From positions 1,116,001 through 1,180,000 of the forward strand of contig NZ_CP009323.1 of assembly GCF_000959725.1 (NCBI RefSeq): DNA of 64,000 bases, in the 5' to 3' direction. A model generated the notes under the pieces. It made no database searches and was not told where the DNA came from. It saw only the letters and a list, made by a program, of their open reading frames with translations. The position numbers and the translations under genes are program-made. This DNA is from Burkholderia gladioli (GTDB lineage: Bacteria > Pseudomonadota > Gammaproteobacteria > Burkholderiales > Burkholderiaceae). Below are positions 9,635-17,553 of the stretch, piece after piece (positions within the stretch are counted from its first letter, which is position 1; each line of letters begins with the position of its first letter).

Positions 9635-9658
9635 CGAAAGGCCCCGCGGGGCCTTTCG
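9635..9658. terminator. Hairpin terminator downstream of the metQ-like gene
   Basis: A perfect inverted repeat with arms CGAAAGGCCCC and GGGGCCTTTCG around a GC centre. It lies about 28 bp past the stop of the gene at 9687-10502 (minus strand). The flanking T-tract is weak (CGTCGTTTG on the minus strand), so efficiency is uncertain. Confidence 0.7.
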
Positions 9659-9686
9659 AGAAGAAACGATGAGGTCGATCCGACGC

Positions 9687-10502
9687 TTAGAACGACGGGA
9701 CCATCGAACCCTTGAACTGCTTGTTGATGTAGTCCTTTACTTCCGGCGACTGGTAGGCGGCCACCAGCTTCTTCACCCAAGGCTGGTTCTTGTCCTGGGC
9801 GCGCACGGCGATCAGGTTCGCGTAGGGGCTGGTCAACGATTCCAGCGCGATCGCGTCCTTGGTCGGCTGCAGGTTCGCCGCGATCGCGTAGTTGGTGTTG
9901 ATCACGGCCGCGTCGACGTCGCCGAGCACGCGCGGCAGTTGCGCCGCATCCAGCTCGGTCAGCTTCAGCTTCTTCGGGTTGCTCGCCACGTCGAGCACGG
10001 TCGCGTTGTTGCCGCCCGTGCCGGCGCCGGCCTTCAGCTTGATCACGCCCTGCGCCTGCAGCAGCAGCAGCGCGCGGTTCTCGTTCGACGGATCGTTCGG
10101 CACCGCGAGCTTCGCGCCTTCCGGCAGGTCCTTCAGCGACTTGTACTTCTTCGAGTAGACGCCGATCGGCGAGATGTAGGTCAGGCCGGCGCTGACGATC
10201 TTGTAGCCGCGCTGCTTGACCTGGCTGTCGAGGTAGGGCTGGTGCTGGAAGCTGTTCGCGTCGAGGTCGCCCGAGTCGAGCGCGGCGTTCGGCTGCACGT
10301 AGTCGTTGAACTCGATCACCTTCACGTTCAGGCCTTGCTTCTCCTTGGCGACCTTCTGGACCACCTGCCAGACCTGCGCGTCCGGGCCGGCGACCGTGCC
10401 GACCTTGATCACCTTGTCCTGCGCCTGCGCGCCGAGGGAAAGGCCGAAAGCCGCGCTGGCCGCGACGGCGGATACCACCTTGAAGAGATTGCGACGCTTC
10501 AT
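9687..10502 (-). CDS. MetQ/NlpA-family ABC transporter substrate-binding protein
   Basis: A 271-residue periplasmic binding protein. MKRRNLFKVVSAVAASAAFG then LSLGAQAQDK is a Sec signal peptide with an AQA cleavage site and no lipobox Cys. The mature part has NlpA/MetQ family sequence: IKVGTVAGPDAQVWQVV, EFNDYVQPNAALDSGDLDANSFQHQPYL, and NTNYAI further on. These proteins usually bind methionine for a MetNI transporter, but no metN or metI lies beside it here, so the ligand is inferred from family only. I used the ATG at the signal peptide; the upstream in-frame codons are not plausible coding sequence. Confidence 0.88.
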   Translation of the reverse strand: MKRRNLFKVVSAVAASAAFGLSLGAQAQDKVIKVGTVAGPDAQVWQVVQKVAKEKQGLNVKVIEFNDYVQPNAALDSGDLDANSFQHQPYLDSQVKQRGYKIVSAGLTYISPIGVYSKKYKSLKDLPEGAKLAVPNDPSNENRALLLLQAQGVIKLKAGAGTGGNNATVLDVASNPKKLKLTELDAAQLPRVLGDVDAAVINTNYAIAANLQPTKDAIALESLTSPYANLIAVRAQDKNQPWVKKLVAAYQSPEVKDYINKQFKGSMVPSF

Positions 10503-10751
10503 CTGTTGTTCTCGCTTGCTGTAGTGCTGTTGCCGTACCGATTGGATCGAAGGAGCGGCGCGGCTCGTGGCTGCCCGCCCCCAAAGACTGCGCATGGTGT
10601 CACAGGATGCAGGCCAAGTGAAATACATCCCGCTCATATGGGTATGCGCCGCAACGGGGAAGGCCCGCGCGCTGTTCAGGGCCGGGCCGCCGTGCTAAAA
10701 ACGCTTCGGCGCGGCACCCCATGAACGCGCCGCTTCCGCACAGGACCTCGC

Positions 10752-11042
10752 ATGTACGTGATCGACATCCATTACATCGCGCCGCTCGAGCGCGTCGACG
10801 CCGCCCTCGACCGCCATCGCGCCTATCTGCAGGTGCAGTTCGAGAACGGCGTGTTCATCGCCTCGGGGCCGAAGGTGCCGCGCAATGGCGGCGTGATCCT
10901 CGCCGCGCGCATCGAGCGCGAACGGCTCAACGCTATCCTGGCGGCCGATCCCTTCGTGATCGAGGGGCTCGCCACCTACACCGTGACCGAATTCAAGACC
11001 ACCCGCGTGGCCGCCGGGCTCAACCTGCCCGCGCTGCCCTGA
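10752..11042 (+). CDS. YciI family protein
   Basis: A 96-residue YCII-domain protein (ferredoxin-like fold): MYVIDIHYIAPLERVDAALDRHRAYLQVQFENG, then FIASGPKVPRNGGVILA and DPFVIEGLATYTVTEF. An AGGA motif lies 8-9 bp before the ATG. Members are small and probably enzymatic or regulatory, with poorly known substrates. It converges with the SCO-family gene, with a 16-bp gap between stops. Confidence 0.85.
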   Translation: MYVIDIHYIAPLERVDAALDRHRAYLQVQFENGVFIASGPKVPRNGGVILAARIERERLNAILAADPFVIEGLATYTVTEFKTTRVAAGLNLPALP

Positions 11043-11058
11043 GCGAGGCGCTCGCCGT

Positions 11059-11673
11059 TCAGCCGAGCAGCAGCTTGAGGTCGTGCACCCACGGCCCCGG
11101 CCCTTGCCCGTCACGCACGAACAGGCGCAGCTTGCCGTCGGGATCGAACACGTAGCTCGCGGCCGTGTGGTCCATGGTGTAGCTGCCCGGCGTCTTGCCG
11201 GCCGCTTTCGCGTAGTAGATCCGGAAATCCTTGGCGACCTGCCTGAGCTGCGCATCGTCGGCGGGACGCAGCGCGATGAACGAGGGATCGAAGGCGGCCA
11301 CGTACTGGGCGAGCAGCGGCGCCGTATCGCGCTCGGGATCGAGCGTCACCAGCAGCACCTGCACGCGCTTCGCCTCGGGGCCGAGCTGCTGCATGGCCTG
11401 CGCGAGCTCGGCCAGCGTGGTCGGGCAGACGTCGGGGCAATGCGTGTAGCCGAAGAACAGCACCACCGCACGGCCCTTGAAATCGGCGAGCGTGCGCAGC
11501 TTGCCGGCGCTGTCGGGCAGCGAGAAATCCTTGCCGAACTGGGTATTGCCGGTGATGTCGAGATTCTGGAAGGCAGGCTGCTGGTCGCAGCCCGTCAGCG
11601 CGCCCGCGAGCAGCAGGGCGCCCGCGCAGGCGGCCAGCCAGCGGCGCCGCGAGAATCGGGAGGCGAGACTCAC
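11059..11673 (-). CDS. SCO1/SenC family copper chaperone lipoprotein for cytochrome oxidase
   Basis: A 204-residue membrane-anchored thioredoxin-fold protein. After a signal sequence, LLLAGALTGCDQ is a lipobox. The copper-binding CPDVC motif sits in FFGYTHCPDVCPTTLAEL, and the partner His is in YTMDHTAASYVF. Role: delivery of copper to the CuA site of oxidase subunit II. No ATG lies in a suitable place, so I chose GTG at 11673, just 8 bp past the ctaB stop; its ribosome binding site is weak. It is the last gene of the oxidase assembly run. Confidence 0.88.
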   Translation of the reverse strand: MSLASRFSRRRWLAACAGALLLAGALTGCDQQPAFQNLDITGNTQFGKDFSLPDSAGKLRTLADFKGRAVVLFFGYTHCPDVCPTTLAELAQAMQQLGPEAKRVQVLLVTLDPERDTAPLLAQYVAAFDPSFIALRPADDAQLRQVAKDFRIYYAKAAGKTPGSYTMDHTAASYVFDPDGKLRLFVRDGQGPGPWVHDLKLLLG

Positions 11674-11681
11674 GTGCGCAG

Positions 11682-12584
11682 TCAGAAGCCGAGCAGCGGA
11701 CGTGCGTAGTGGTCCACCAGCAGCGCGGCGAACAGCAGCGACAGGTAGACGATCGAGTAGCGGAACGCGCGGCGCGCGAGCGCATCGGAATAGTCGACAT
11801 AGACCTTCCACGCGTAGGCGAGGAAGATCGCGCCGAGCACCACCGCGCTGGCCAGGTAGACCACCCCGCTCATGCCCGAGATGAAGGGCATCAGCGTCAC
11901 CGCGAACAGGATCACGGTATAGAGCAGGATGTGCAGGCGCGTGAACTTCGCGCCATGCGTGACGGGCAGCATCGGCAGGCCCGAGTTCTCGTAGTCCTTG
12001 ACGCGATAGAGCGCGAGCACCCAGAAATGCGGCGGGGTCCAGACGAAGATGATCAGCACCAGGATCCAGGCGTCGCCGGGCACGCTGCCCGTCACCGCCG
12101 CCCAGCCGAGCGCCGGCGGCATCGCGCCCGAGGCGCCGCCGATCACGATGTTCTGCGGCGTGGCGGGCTTGAGCAGCAGCGTGTAGATGACCGCGTAACC
12201 GACGAAGGTGGCGATCGTCAGCCACATCGTCAGCGCATTGGTGAAGGTGTAGAGCGTCCAGGCGCCCGCGCCGCCCAGCACCGTCGAGAAGGCCAGGATC
12301 TGCGGCGTGGTGATCTCGCCGCGCGCCGAGGGGCGCCAGGCGGTCCGGCGCATCTTCGCGTCGATCTTCTGTTCGACTAGGCAGTTGATCGCGAACGCGG
12401 CGCCGGCCAGCAGCCAGATGCCGACGGTGCCGCCGATCAGCACGCGCAGCGGCACCATACCCGGCGTGGCGAGGAACATCCCGATGACCGCGCAGAACAC
12501 CGCGAGCTGGGTGACGCGCGGCTTGGTCAGCGCGAAATACTGCGACAGGCGGCTGCCGGGGGACTGGGAAAGCGTGGATTCCAT
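11682..12584 (-). CDS. ctaB: Protoheme IX farnesyltransferase (heme O synthase)
   Basis: A 300-residue polytopic UbiA-family prenyltransferase. It shows [21 protein letters not shown] at the start and the Asp-rich motif region [19 protein letters not shown] (the DxxxxRT substrate site), followed by several further membrane spans. It converts heme b to heme o by farnesylation, the first step to heme a. It lies between ctaA and the SCO chaperone with short gaps, consistent with a heme A and copper insertion operon. Confidence 0.95.
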   Translation of the reverse strand: MESTLSQSPGSRLSQYFALTKPRVTQLAVFCAVIGMFLATPGMVPLRVLIGGTVGIWLLAGAAFAINCLVEQKIDAKMRRTAWRPSARGEITTPQILAFSTVLGGAGAWTLYTFTNALTMWLTIATFVGYAVIYTLLLKPATPQNIVIGGASGAMPPALGWAAVTGSVPGDAWILVLIIFVWTPPHFWVLALYRVKDYENSGLPMLPVTHGAKFTRLHILLYTVILFAVTLMPFISGMSGVVYLASAVVLGAIFLAYAWKVYVDYSDALARRAFRYSIVYLSLLFAALLVDHYARPLLGF

Positions 12585-12596
12585 GTGCGTGGGGCG

Positions 12597-13706
12597 TCAG
12601 GCGGGCGCGATATCGCGTGCGGGGAGCGCGGCGCGGCCGGGACGACTTGAAAGGATTCGAAAGTTTAACATGACCAGCAACAGCAGCAGGATCGCGGCGC
12701 CGCCGTTATGCGCCACCGCGACCGGCAGCGGCCACTGCAGGACGATATTGGTCAGGCCGGTGACGAACTGGACCACCACCACCAGCAGCACGCCGTCGGC
12801 GGGCCGCCGTAGCGAGGCATAGCGGCGCATGCGCCAGGCGAAGGCCACCAGGTAGGCGATCACCACGAAGGCGAAGGTCCGGTGGGTCCAGTGGATCGCC
12901 ACCAGCGCGTCCTGGGTGATCACCTCGCCGTCGGCCGACATGCCCAGCGCGCGCCACAGGTGGAAGCCGCGCGCGAAATCCATCGGCGGCACCCATTGGC
13001 CGTTGCAGGTCGGGAAATCGGTGCAGGCGAGCACCGCGTAGTTGGTGCTGACCCAGCCGCCCAGCGCGATCTGCACCACCAGCAGCAGCAAGGCGGCCAG
13101 CGCGGCGGCGCGATGGCGCCCCGCCTCGGGCTCGTGGGCGGGCAGCGGCGTCATGCGCGCGGCCAGCCAGCCGAGCGCGCCCAGCAGGCTGAGCCCGAGC
13201 AGCAGATGAATGGTGACGATCACCGGCTGCAGCTTCATGGTGACGGTCCAGGCGCCGAACGCGCCCTGCACCAGGATCAGCAGCAGCAGGCCGGTGGGCC
13301 ACCACGGCGACACCGACAGCGGCCGGCGCCGCGCGCGCGCCACCCAGGCGATCAGCACCTGAGCGATGATCAGCACGCCGATCGCCATCGCGAAGTAGCG
13401 GTGGATCATCTCGATCCAGGCCTTGCCCATGCTGACCGGGCCCGACGGCATCGCCAGGTGCGCGGCCGAGATCGCCGCGTGCGCGACGAAGGGCGAGGAG
13501 GTGCCGTAGCAGCCGGGCCAGTCGGGACAGCCGAGCCCGGAATCGGTCAGGCGCGTGAAGCCGCCGAACATCACGAGGTCGAGCGTGAAGAAGGTCGTCA
13601 TCCAGACGAGCTTGCGGAACTTGTCGTCGTCGGCCTTCACCCACACGTAGGACAAAGGCAGCAGCGCGATGGTCAGGCCGATCAGGCCCAGTTGCAGTAG
13701 GTACAT
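12597..13706 (-). CDS. ctaA: Heme A synthase (COX15/CtaA family)
   Basis: A 369-residue membrane protein with about eight hydrophobic spans and the COX15/CtaA signature sequence: GGFTRLTDSGLGCPDWPGCYG near residue 48, EMIHRYFAMAIGVLI, and AIHWTHRTFAFVVI, which carries heme-ligand histidines. It oxidises heme o to heme a. The gene is followed closely by ctaB, so the two heme-modifying steps are encoded together. Confidence 0.95.
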   Translation of the reverse strand: MYLLQLGLIGLTIALLPLSYVWVKADDDKFRKLVWMTTFFTLDLVMFGGFTRLTDSGLGCPDWPGCYGTSSPFVAHAAISAAHLAMPSGPVSMGKAWIEMIHRYFAMAIGVLIIAQVLIAWVARARRRPLSVSPWWPTGLLLLILVQGAFGAWTVTMKLQPVIVTIHLLLGLSLLGALGWLAARMTPLPAHEPEAGRHRAAALAALLLLVVQIALGGWVSTNYAVLACTDFPTCNGQWVPPMDFARGFHLWRALGMSADGEVITQDALVAIHWTHRTFAFVVIAYLVAFAWRMRRYASLRRPADGVLLVVVVQFVTGLTNIVLQWPLPVAVAHNGGAAILLLLLVMLNFRILSSRPGRAALPARDIAPA

Positions 13707-13743
13707 CCCGGAATTCTCGTTGAGCCGCGGCCGCCGACCGGCC

Positions 13744-14412
13744 TCAGCCGATGCTCGACCACTTGAGCAGCTTCGTCATGTCGTTCTTGATCTTGCTGGG
13801 GTCGGGGTCCTTCGGGAAACGCATCATCAGGTTGCCGCTCGGGTCGACCAGATAGATGTGATCCGGTGCCTGCGTGCCCTTGTCGGCCGGCAGCCAGGCC
13901 TCGACCGCGGCGGGATCGACGATGAAGCGCCGCGTGTCCGGATAGGCGGCGAGGAGCTTCGCGTCGACGCTGCCGGCATCGCTGCGCAGCCAGACCATGG
14001 TGATCCGCTGCCGCTCGCCGCCCTGCGTCGCGCGTACCTGCCGCATGAAGTACAGTTTCCGGGCGCACGCATCATCGCACAAACTGCCGTTTTCCATCAC
14101 CAGCAGCCAGACCCCGCGCAGCGAGGCGAGCGCCACCTCGCGGCCGCTTTCGTCGGTGCCGGTCAGCGTCGGCGGGATCGGCCTTTGCGGATCGATCAGC
14201 GCGCCATAGTTCGTGGAGCCGCCACGGGGCTTGATCACGTAGTAGGTGAAATAGGACGCGATGACCGGCGCCGCGCAGATCAGGAACAGCGCGAGCACCA
14301 CCCAGCGGCCACGTTGCCAGGAGCCTTTCTGCGACGATGTGCCGCGCCCTGACTGGGCCGGCGCGGGACGGGATGACTGGGTCGACACGGGGTTCCTCTT
14401 CATATCAATCAT
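13744..14412 (-). CDS. Membrane-anchored thioredoxin-like cytochrome oxidase assembly protein
   Basis: A 222-residue protein with one N-terminal membrane span (RWVVLALFLICAAPVIASYFTYYVI, about residues 36-60) and a soluble periplasmic part. ALASLRGVWLLVMENGSLCDDACARKLYFMRQVR looks like an SCO/thioredoxin-type fold, and the CDDAC pair mimics the SCO CxxxC motif. Its place between surf1 and ctaA argues for a role in oxidase assembly, but the precise function is unknown. Two possible ATGs lie three codons apart (MIDMKRN); I used the first. Confidence 0.75.
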   Translation of the reverse strand: MIDMKRNPVSTQSSRPAPAQSGRGTSSQKGSWQRGRWVVLALFLICAAPVIASYFTYYVIKPRGGSTNYGALIDPQRPIPPTLTGTDESGREVALASLRGVWLLVMENGSLCDDACARKLYFMRQVRATQGGERQRITMVWLRSDAGSVDAKLLAAYPDTRRFIVDPAAVEAWLPADKGTQAPDHIYLVDPSGNLMMRFPKDPDPSKIKNDMTKLLKWSSIG

Positions 14413-14438
14413 GGCGGAGCGGCCGGCGTTCGCGCACC

Positions 14439-15167
14439 TCAGGCCGGGCCCGAGGAAGCTTCACGCGACGGTTTCCTGGCCGCGCGGCGTGCCGCGTAAA
14501 GCCCGAAACCGGCAGCGGCGGCGGCCATCGCCCACCACTGCACCATGTAGCCGTAGTTGCGGCCGACGTCCTGCGTCGGTTGCGGCCAGTCGCGCACCAG
14601 ACCGTCGCCGCTGTCGCTGGTCTGCTGGATCACGTAGGGCTGCAGCGGCAGCCCGGTTTCGCGCGCATACGCGGCCACCTCCAGGTTCTGGCGAATCCGC
14701 TGATGCGCGGCCGAACCGCCGCTGCCGAGTTCGAAGGCGCGCGAGGCATCGGCGCGCGCAATGCCCTCGATGCTCACCTCGCCGCCCGGCGTCGTGAACG
14801 GCGCGATCGCCGTGCGATCCGAACTGTTGCGCGGCAGCCAGCCGCGATTGACCAGCACCGTGCCGCCGTCGGCGAGCCGCATCGGCATCACCACGTAGAA
14901 ACCGGGCTGGTCGCGATAGGGGCGATTGTCGAGGAACACAGCCTGGTCGGGCAGAAAACGGCCGCTGGCCCGCACGCGACGGAACTCGACCGCCTTCAGG
15001 ACCACCGGCGCCGAGCCCGCCACGAACGGGGTCGCATGCTCGTAGCGCAGCACGTTCGCCTCCAGCGCCTCCTTCTGATGCGCGCGATCGCGCTGCCAGA
15101 AGCCGAGCCGCACGGTCAGCGCGATCACGGCGAGGATCAGCAGCGCGGGCAGCCAGCGCAGCTTCAT
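14439..15167 (-). CDS. SURF1 family cytochrome oxidase assembly protein
   Basis: A 242-residue protein with the SURF1 layout: an N-terminal membrane span (WLPALLILAVIALTVRLGFWQRDRA), a periplasmic domain with NRPYRDQPGFYVVMPMRLADGGTVLVNRGWLP, and a C-terminal span near YGYMVQWWAMAAAAAGFGLYAARR. Family knowledge: SURF1 helps insert heme a into oxidase subunit I. It lies next to the other oxidase maturation genes. Confidence 0.92.
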   Translation of the reverse strand: MKLRWLPALLILAVIALTVRLGFWQRDRAHQKEALEANVLRYEHATPFVAGSAPVVLKAVEFRRVRASGRFLPDQAVFLDNRPYRDQPGFYVVMPMRLADGGTVLVNRGWLPRNSSDRTAIAPFTTPGGEVSIEGIARADASRAFELGSGGSAAHQRIRQNLEVAAYARETGLPLQPYVIQQTSDSGDGLVRDWPQPTQDVGRNYGYMVQWWAMAAAAAGFGLYAARRAARKPSREASSGPA

Positions 15168-15254
15168 GTTCGGACTCCGGAACGATCCCGCGCGCGCGAG
15201 CGAAGTGAGATAATCCCCGGGTCATCGACGCCACGCCGCTCAACGACCAGTTCC

Positions 15255-15464
15255 ATGCACATCCTCGTTCCCATCGCCTTTGCGCTGATCCTCGCGAGCC
15301 TCGCCTCGGCCCTCTATTTCATGATGCACGACCGGGGTCAGACGAAACGGATGGTCTGGTCGCTCGCCACGCGTGTCGGCCTGTCGATCTCCCTGTTCCT
15401 GTTCATCCTGTTCGCGAACTGGATGGGCTGGATCCATTCGACCGGCATCCCGCTCGGCCGCTGA
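15255..15464 (+). CDS. Twin transmembrane protein, DUF2909 family
   Basis: A 69-residue protein with two membrane spans (residues 3-23 and 42-58) joined by the basic loop MMHDRGQTKRM. It runs opposite to the rest of the oxidase block, starting divergently from surf1 and converging on subunit III. This small protein family is commonly found beside cox genes in betaproteobacteria; the molecular role is unknown. Confidence 0.82.
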   Translation: MHILVPIAFALILASLASALYFMMHDRGQTKRMVWSLATRVGLSISLFLFILFANWMGWIHSTGIPLGR

Positions 15465-15543
15465 GGCGACCTCCCGCGTTCTCCATCCCGCTCCTGCAGC
15501 GGGCCGGCATGTTCATGCCGGCCGCGGCCCTGCCCGCCCCCGC

Positions 15544-16404
15544 TTAGGACAGCCAGTACACCACCACGTAAAGCCCCAGCCACACCACGTCGACGAAGTG
15601 CCAGTACCAGGCGGCGCCCTCGAAGGCGAAATGGTGATCGGGCTTGAAGTGCCCGCGCAGCATCCGCACCAGCACCACCGTCAGCATGGTGCCGCCGAGG
15701 AACACGTGGAAACCGTGGAAGCCCGTCAGCAGGAAGAAGGTCGAGCCGTAGACGCCCGAGGCCAGCGTCAGGTTCAGCTCGTGATAGGCGTGGAAATACT
15801 CGAAGCCCTGCAGGAACAGGAAGGACACACCGAGCACGATGGTGGCCGCCAGCCAGGCGATCGCCTTGCGGCGGTGATCCTCGCGCAGCGCGTGGTGCGA
15901 GACCGTCAGCGTCGCGCCCGAGCTCAGCAGCAGCGCGGTGTTGATGGTCGGCACCGGCCACGGGCCCATGGTGCGGAAGTGCCCGGCCAGCGCCGCCGGC
16001 CCCTCGTTGGGCCAGACCGCGCTGAAGTCCGGCCAGATCAGCCGGTAGTCGAGGCTGCCGAGCTGGTGCATGGCGATCTCGCGGGCATAGAACAGCGCCC
16101 CGAAGAAGGCGCCGAAGAACATCACCTCGGAGAAGATGAACCAGCTCATGCTCCAGCGATACGACTTGTCGACGCGCTGGCCGTACATGCCGCCTTCCGA
16201 TTCGGAGATCGCGTCGCCGAACCAGTGGTAGAGCACGAACAGCACCCACAGCAGGCCGAGCACCACGGTGATCGGCGCCCAGCCGTGGCCGTTGATCCAG
16301 AGCGCCACCGAACCGAGCATGACGAGCAGGCCGAGCGCCGCGCTGATCGGATGCCGTGACGGATGCGGTACGAAGTAGTACGGGATTTCGTTATGACCGC
16401 TCAT
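15544..16404 (-). CDS. ctaE: Cytochrome c oxidase subunit III
   Basis: A 286-residue membrane protein of the COX3 family with seven predicted spans. Family segments are KSYRWSMSWFIFSEVMFFGAFFGALFYAR, YEYF-type FLQGFEYFHAYHE, and LLTGFHGFHVFLGGTML. It is part of the aa3-type terminal oxidase complex in the inner membrane. It follows ctaG and the DUF2970 gene in the same transcription direction. Confidence 0.96.
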   Translation of the reverse strand: MSGHNEIPYYFVPHPSRHPISAALGLLVMLGSVALWINGHGWAPITVVLGLLWVLFVLYHWFGDAISESEGGMYGQRVDKSYRWSMSWFIFSEVMFFGAFFGALFYAREIAMHQLGSLDYRLIWPDFSAVWPNEGPAALAGHFRTMGPWPVPTINTALLLSSGATLTVSHHALREDHRRKAIAWLAATIVLGVSFLFLQGFEYFHAYHELNLTLASGVYGSTFFLLTGFHGFHVFLGGTMLTVVLVRMLRGHFKPDHHFAFEGAAWYWHFVDVVWLGLYVVVYWLS

Positions 16405-16500
16405 GCTTGATTCTCCATTTCAGTCCTGTTGTTTCCGGAATGCTCCGGACCGCCTCGCGTCCCTGTCTCATGTCCCCACCTCACGCCTGCACCCGCCAAG

Positions 16501-16689
16501 CTAGTCGACCACCGCATGCACCACCAGCAGCAGCACGCCGATGAACAGCGCCGCCGCGATCAAGGCCGCCAGCAGCACGTGCAGCGGATTGAGCGACTGC
16601 GCGTCCGCCTCGAGGTCGCTGCGCTTGCGCACGCCGAAGAACGACCACATCACCGCCTTCAGGGTCTTGCCGATCGAACCTTGCGCCAT
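16501..16689 (-). CDS. DUF2970 family small membrane protein
   Basis: A 62-residue protein, MAQGSIGKTLKAVMWSFFGV onward, with RKRSDLEADAQSLNPLHVL before one C-terminal membrane span (about residues 41-60). The motif matches DUF2970, which is typically encoded between ctaG and subunit III in betaproteobacteria. Function unknown; a role in oxidase assembly or stability is inferred from location only. Confidence 0.82.
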   Translation of the reverse strand: MAQGSIGKTLKAVMWSFFGVRKRSDLEADAQSLNPLHVLLAALIAAALFIGVLLLVVHAVVD

Positions 16690-16718
16690 GACGTCTCCCG
16701 CCCTCGTGACCGCGCCGC

Positions 16719-17303
16719 TCACACGCCCGGCTTGGCCGGCGCGCCCGCCGCCACCGAGGCCGGCGTATTCAGTTCGAAGAACGTGTAGGACAAGGTGATG
16801 GTCTTCACGTCCTTCGGCAGCGCCGGGTCGATCACGAACACCACCGGCATCCGTCGCGACTCGTTCGCCTTCAGCGTCTGCTGCGTGAAACAAAAACACT
16901 CGATCTTCTTGAAATACTCGGTCGCCTGCCTCGGCGCATAGCTCGGGATCGCCTGCGCCACCACCGGGCGGCCCTGGCCGTTGGTGACGTCGTAGACCAC
17001 CGTCATCACCTCGCCGGGATGCACGTCGAGGCTGCGCTGCTCGGGCCTGAAGCCGAGCGGGCCGCGCGCATTGGCGTCGAGCTCGACCGAGATGGTGCGG
17101 CTCATGTCGACCTGCGTATTGCGCGCCTCGCGCGCGCTGACGTCGCGCTGCACCAGGTTGTTGATGCCGGTGACCTGGCAGATCGCGCGATAGATCGGCA
17201 CCAGGGCGAAACCGAATCCGAACATCAGGGCCGCCACCACCACGAGCTTGAGCAGCATCGCGCGGTTGAACAGGCTGTCGGCATCGGCAAGCGGTTTCGA
17301 CAT
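16719..17303 (-). CDS. ctaG: Cytochrome c oxidase assembly protein CtaG/Cox11
   Basis: A 194-residue protein with one N-terminal span (LLKLVVVAALMFGFGFALVPIY) and a periplasmic copper-binding domain. The ECFCFTQQTL motif supplies the conserved CxC copper ligands. It delivers copper to CuB of subunit I. It starts after the 47-residue small protein gene and precedes DUF2970 and ctaE. Confidence 0.94.
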   Translation of the reverse strand: MSKPLADADSLFNRAMLLKLVVVAALMFGFGFALVPIYRAICQVTGINNLVQRDVSAREARNTQVDMSRTISVELDANARGPLGFRPEQRSLDVHPGEVMTVVYDVTNGQGRPVVAQAIPSYAPRQATEYFKKIECFCFTQQTLKANESRRMPVVFVIDPALPKDVKTITLSYTFFELNTPASVAAGAPAKPGV

Positions 17304-17340
17304 GGTGAGGAATCCTCTCCGTCAGGCGATTACGTCGGCG

Positions 17341-17484
17341 TCATGAGGTCGAAGCGATCCACTGGTTGACGACGGCGATGGTGAAGAAGGCGGCGACCAC
17401 GGCCAGCAGGATCAGGCCGAGACGCCGGTTGCCCGCGCGGATCTGCGCGGGGGTGCGTGCTGCCGGGCTACGGTTGCGGTTCAT
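17341..17484 (-). CDS. Cytochrome oxidase small assembly protein
   Basis: A 47-codon gene found by reading the gap between ctaD and ctaG. It reads MNRNRSPAARTPAQIRAGNR, then a single membrane span (RLGLILLAVVAAFFTIAVV), and ends NQWIASTS. It matches the small cytochrome-oxidase-associated proteins annotated at this position in related bacteria. The basic N-terminus should face the cytoplasm. Function is unproven; the position between subunit I and ctaG suggests an assembly or stability factor. Confidence 0.78.
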   Translation of the reverse strand: MNRNRSPAARTPAQIRAGNRRLGLILLAVVAAFFTIAVVNQWIASTS

Positions 17485-17553
17485 CGGCTCGGGCGCCTCG
17501 GGCGCTGGGTTGGGCGCCGCCGCCCGGGCCGGGCGACCAGCGCGTGTGCTGCG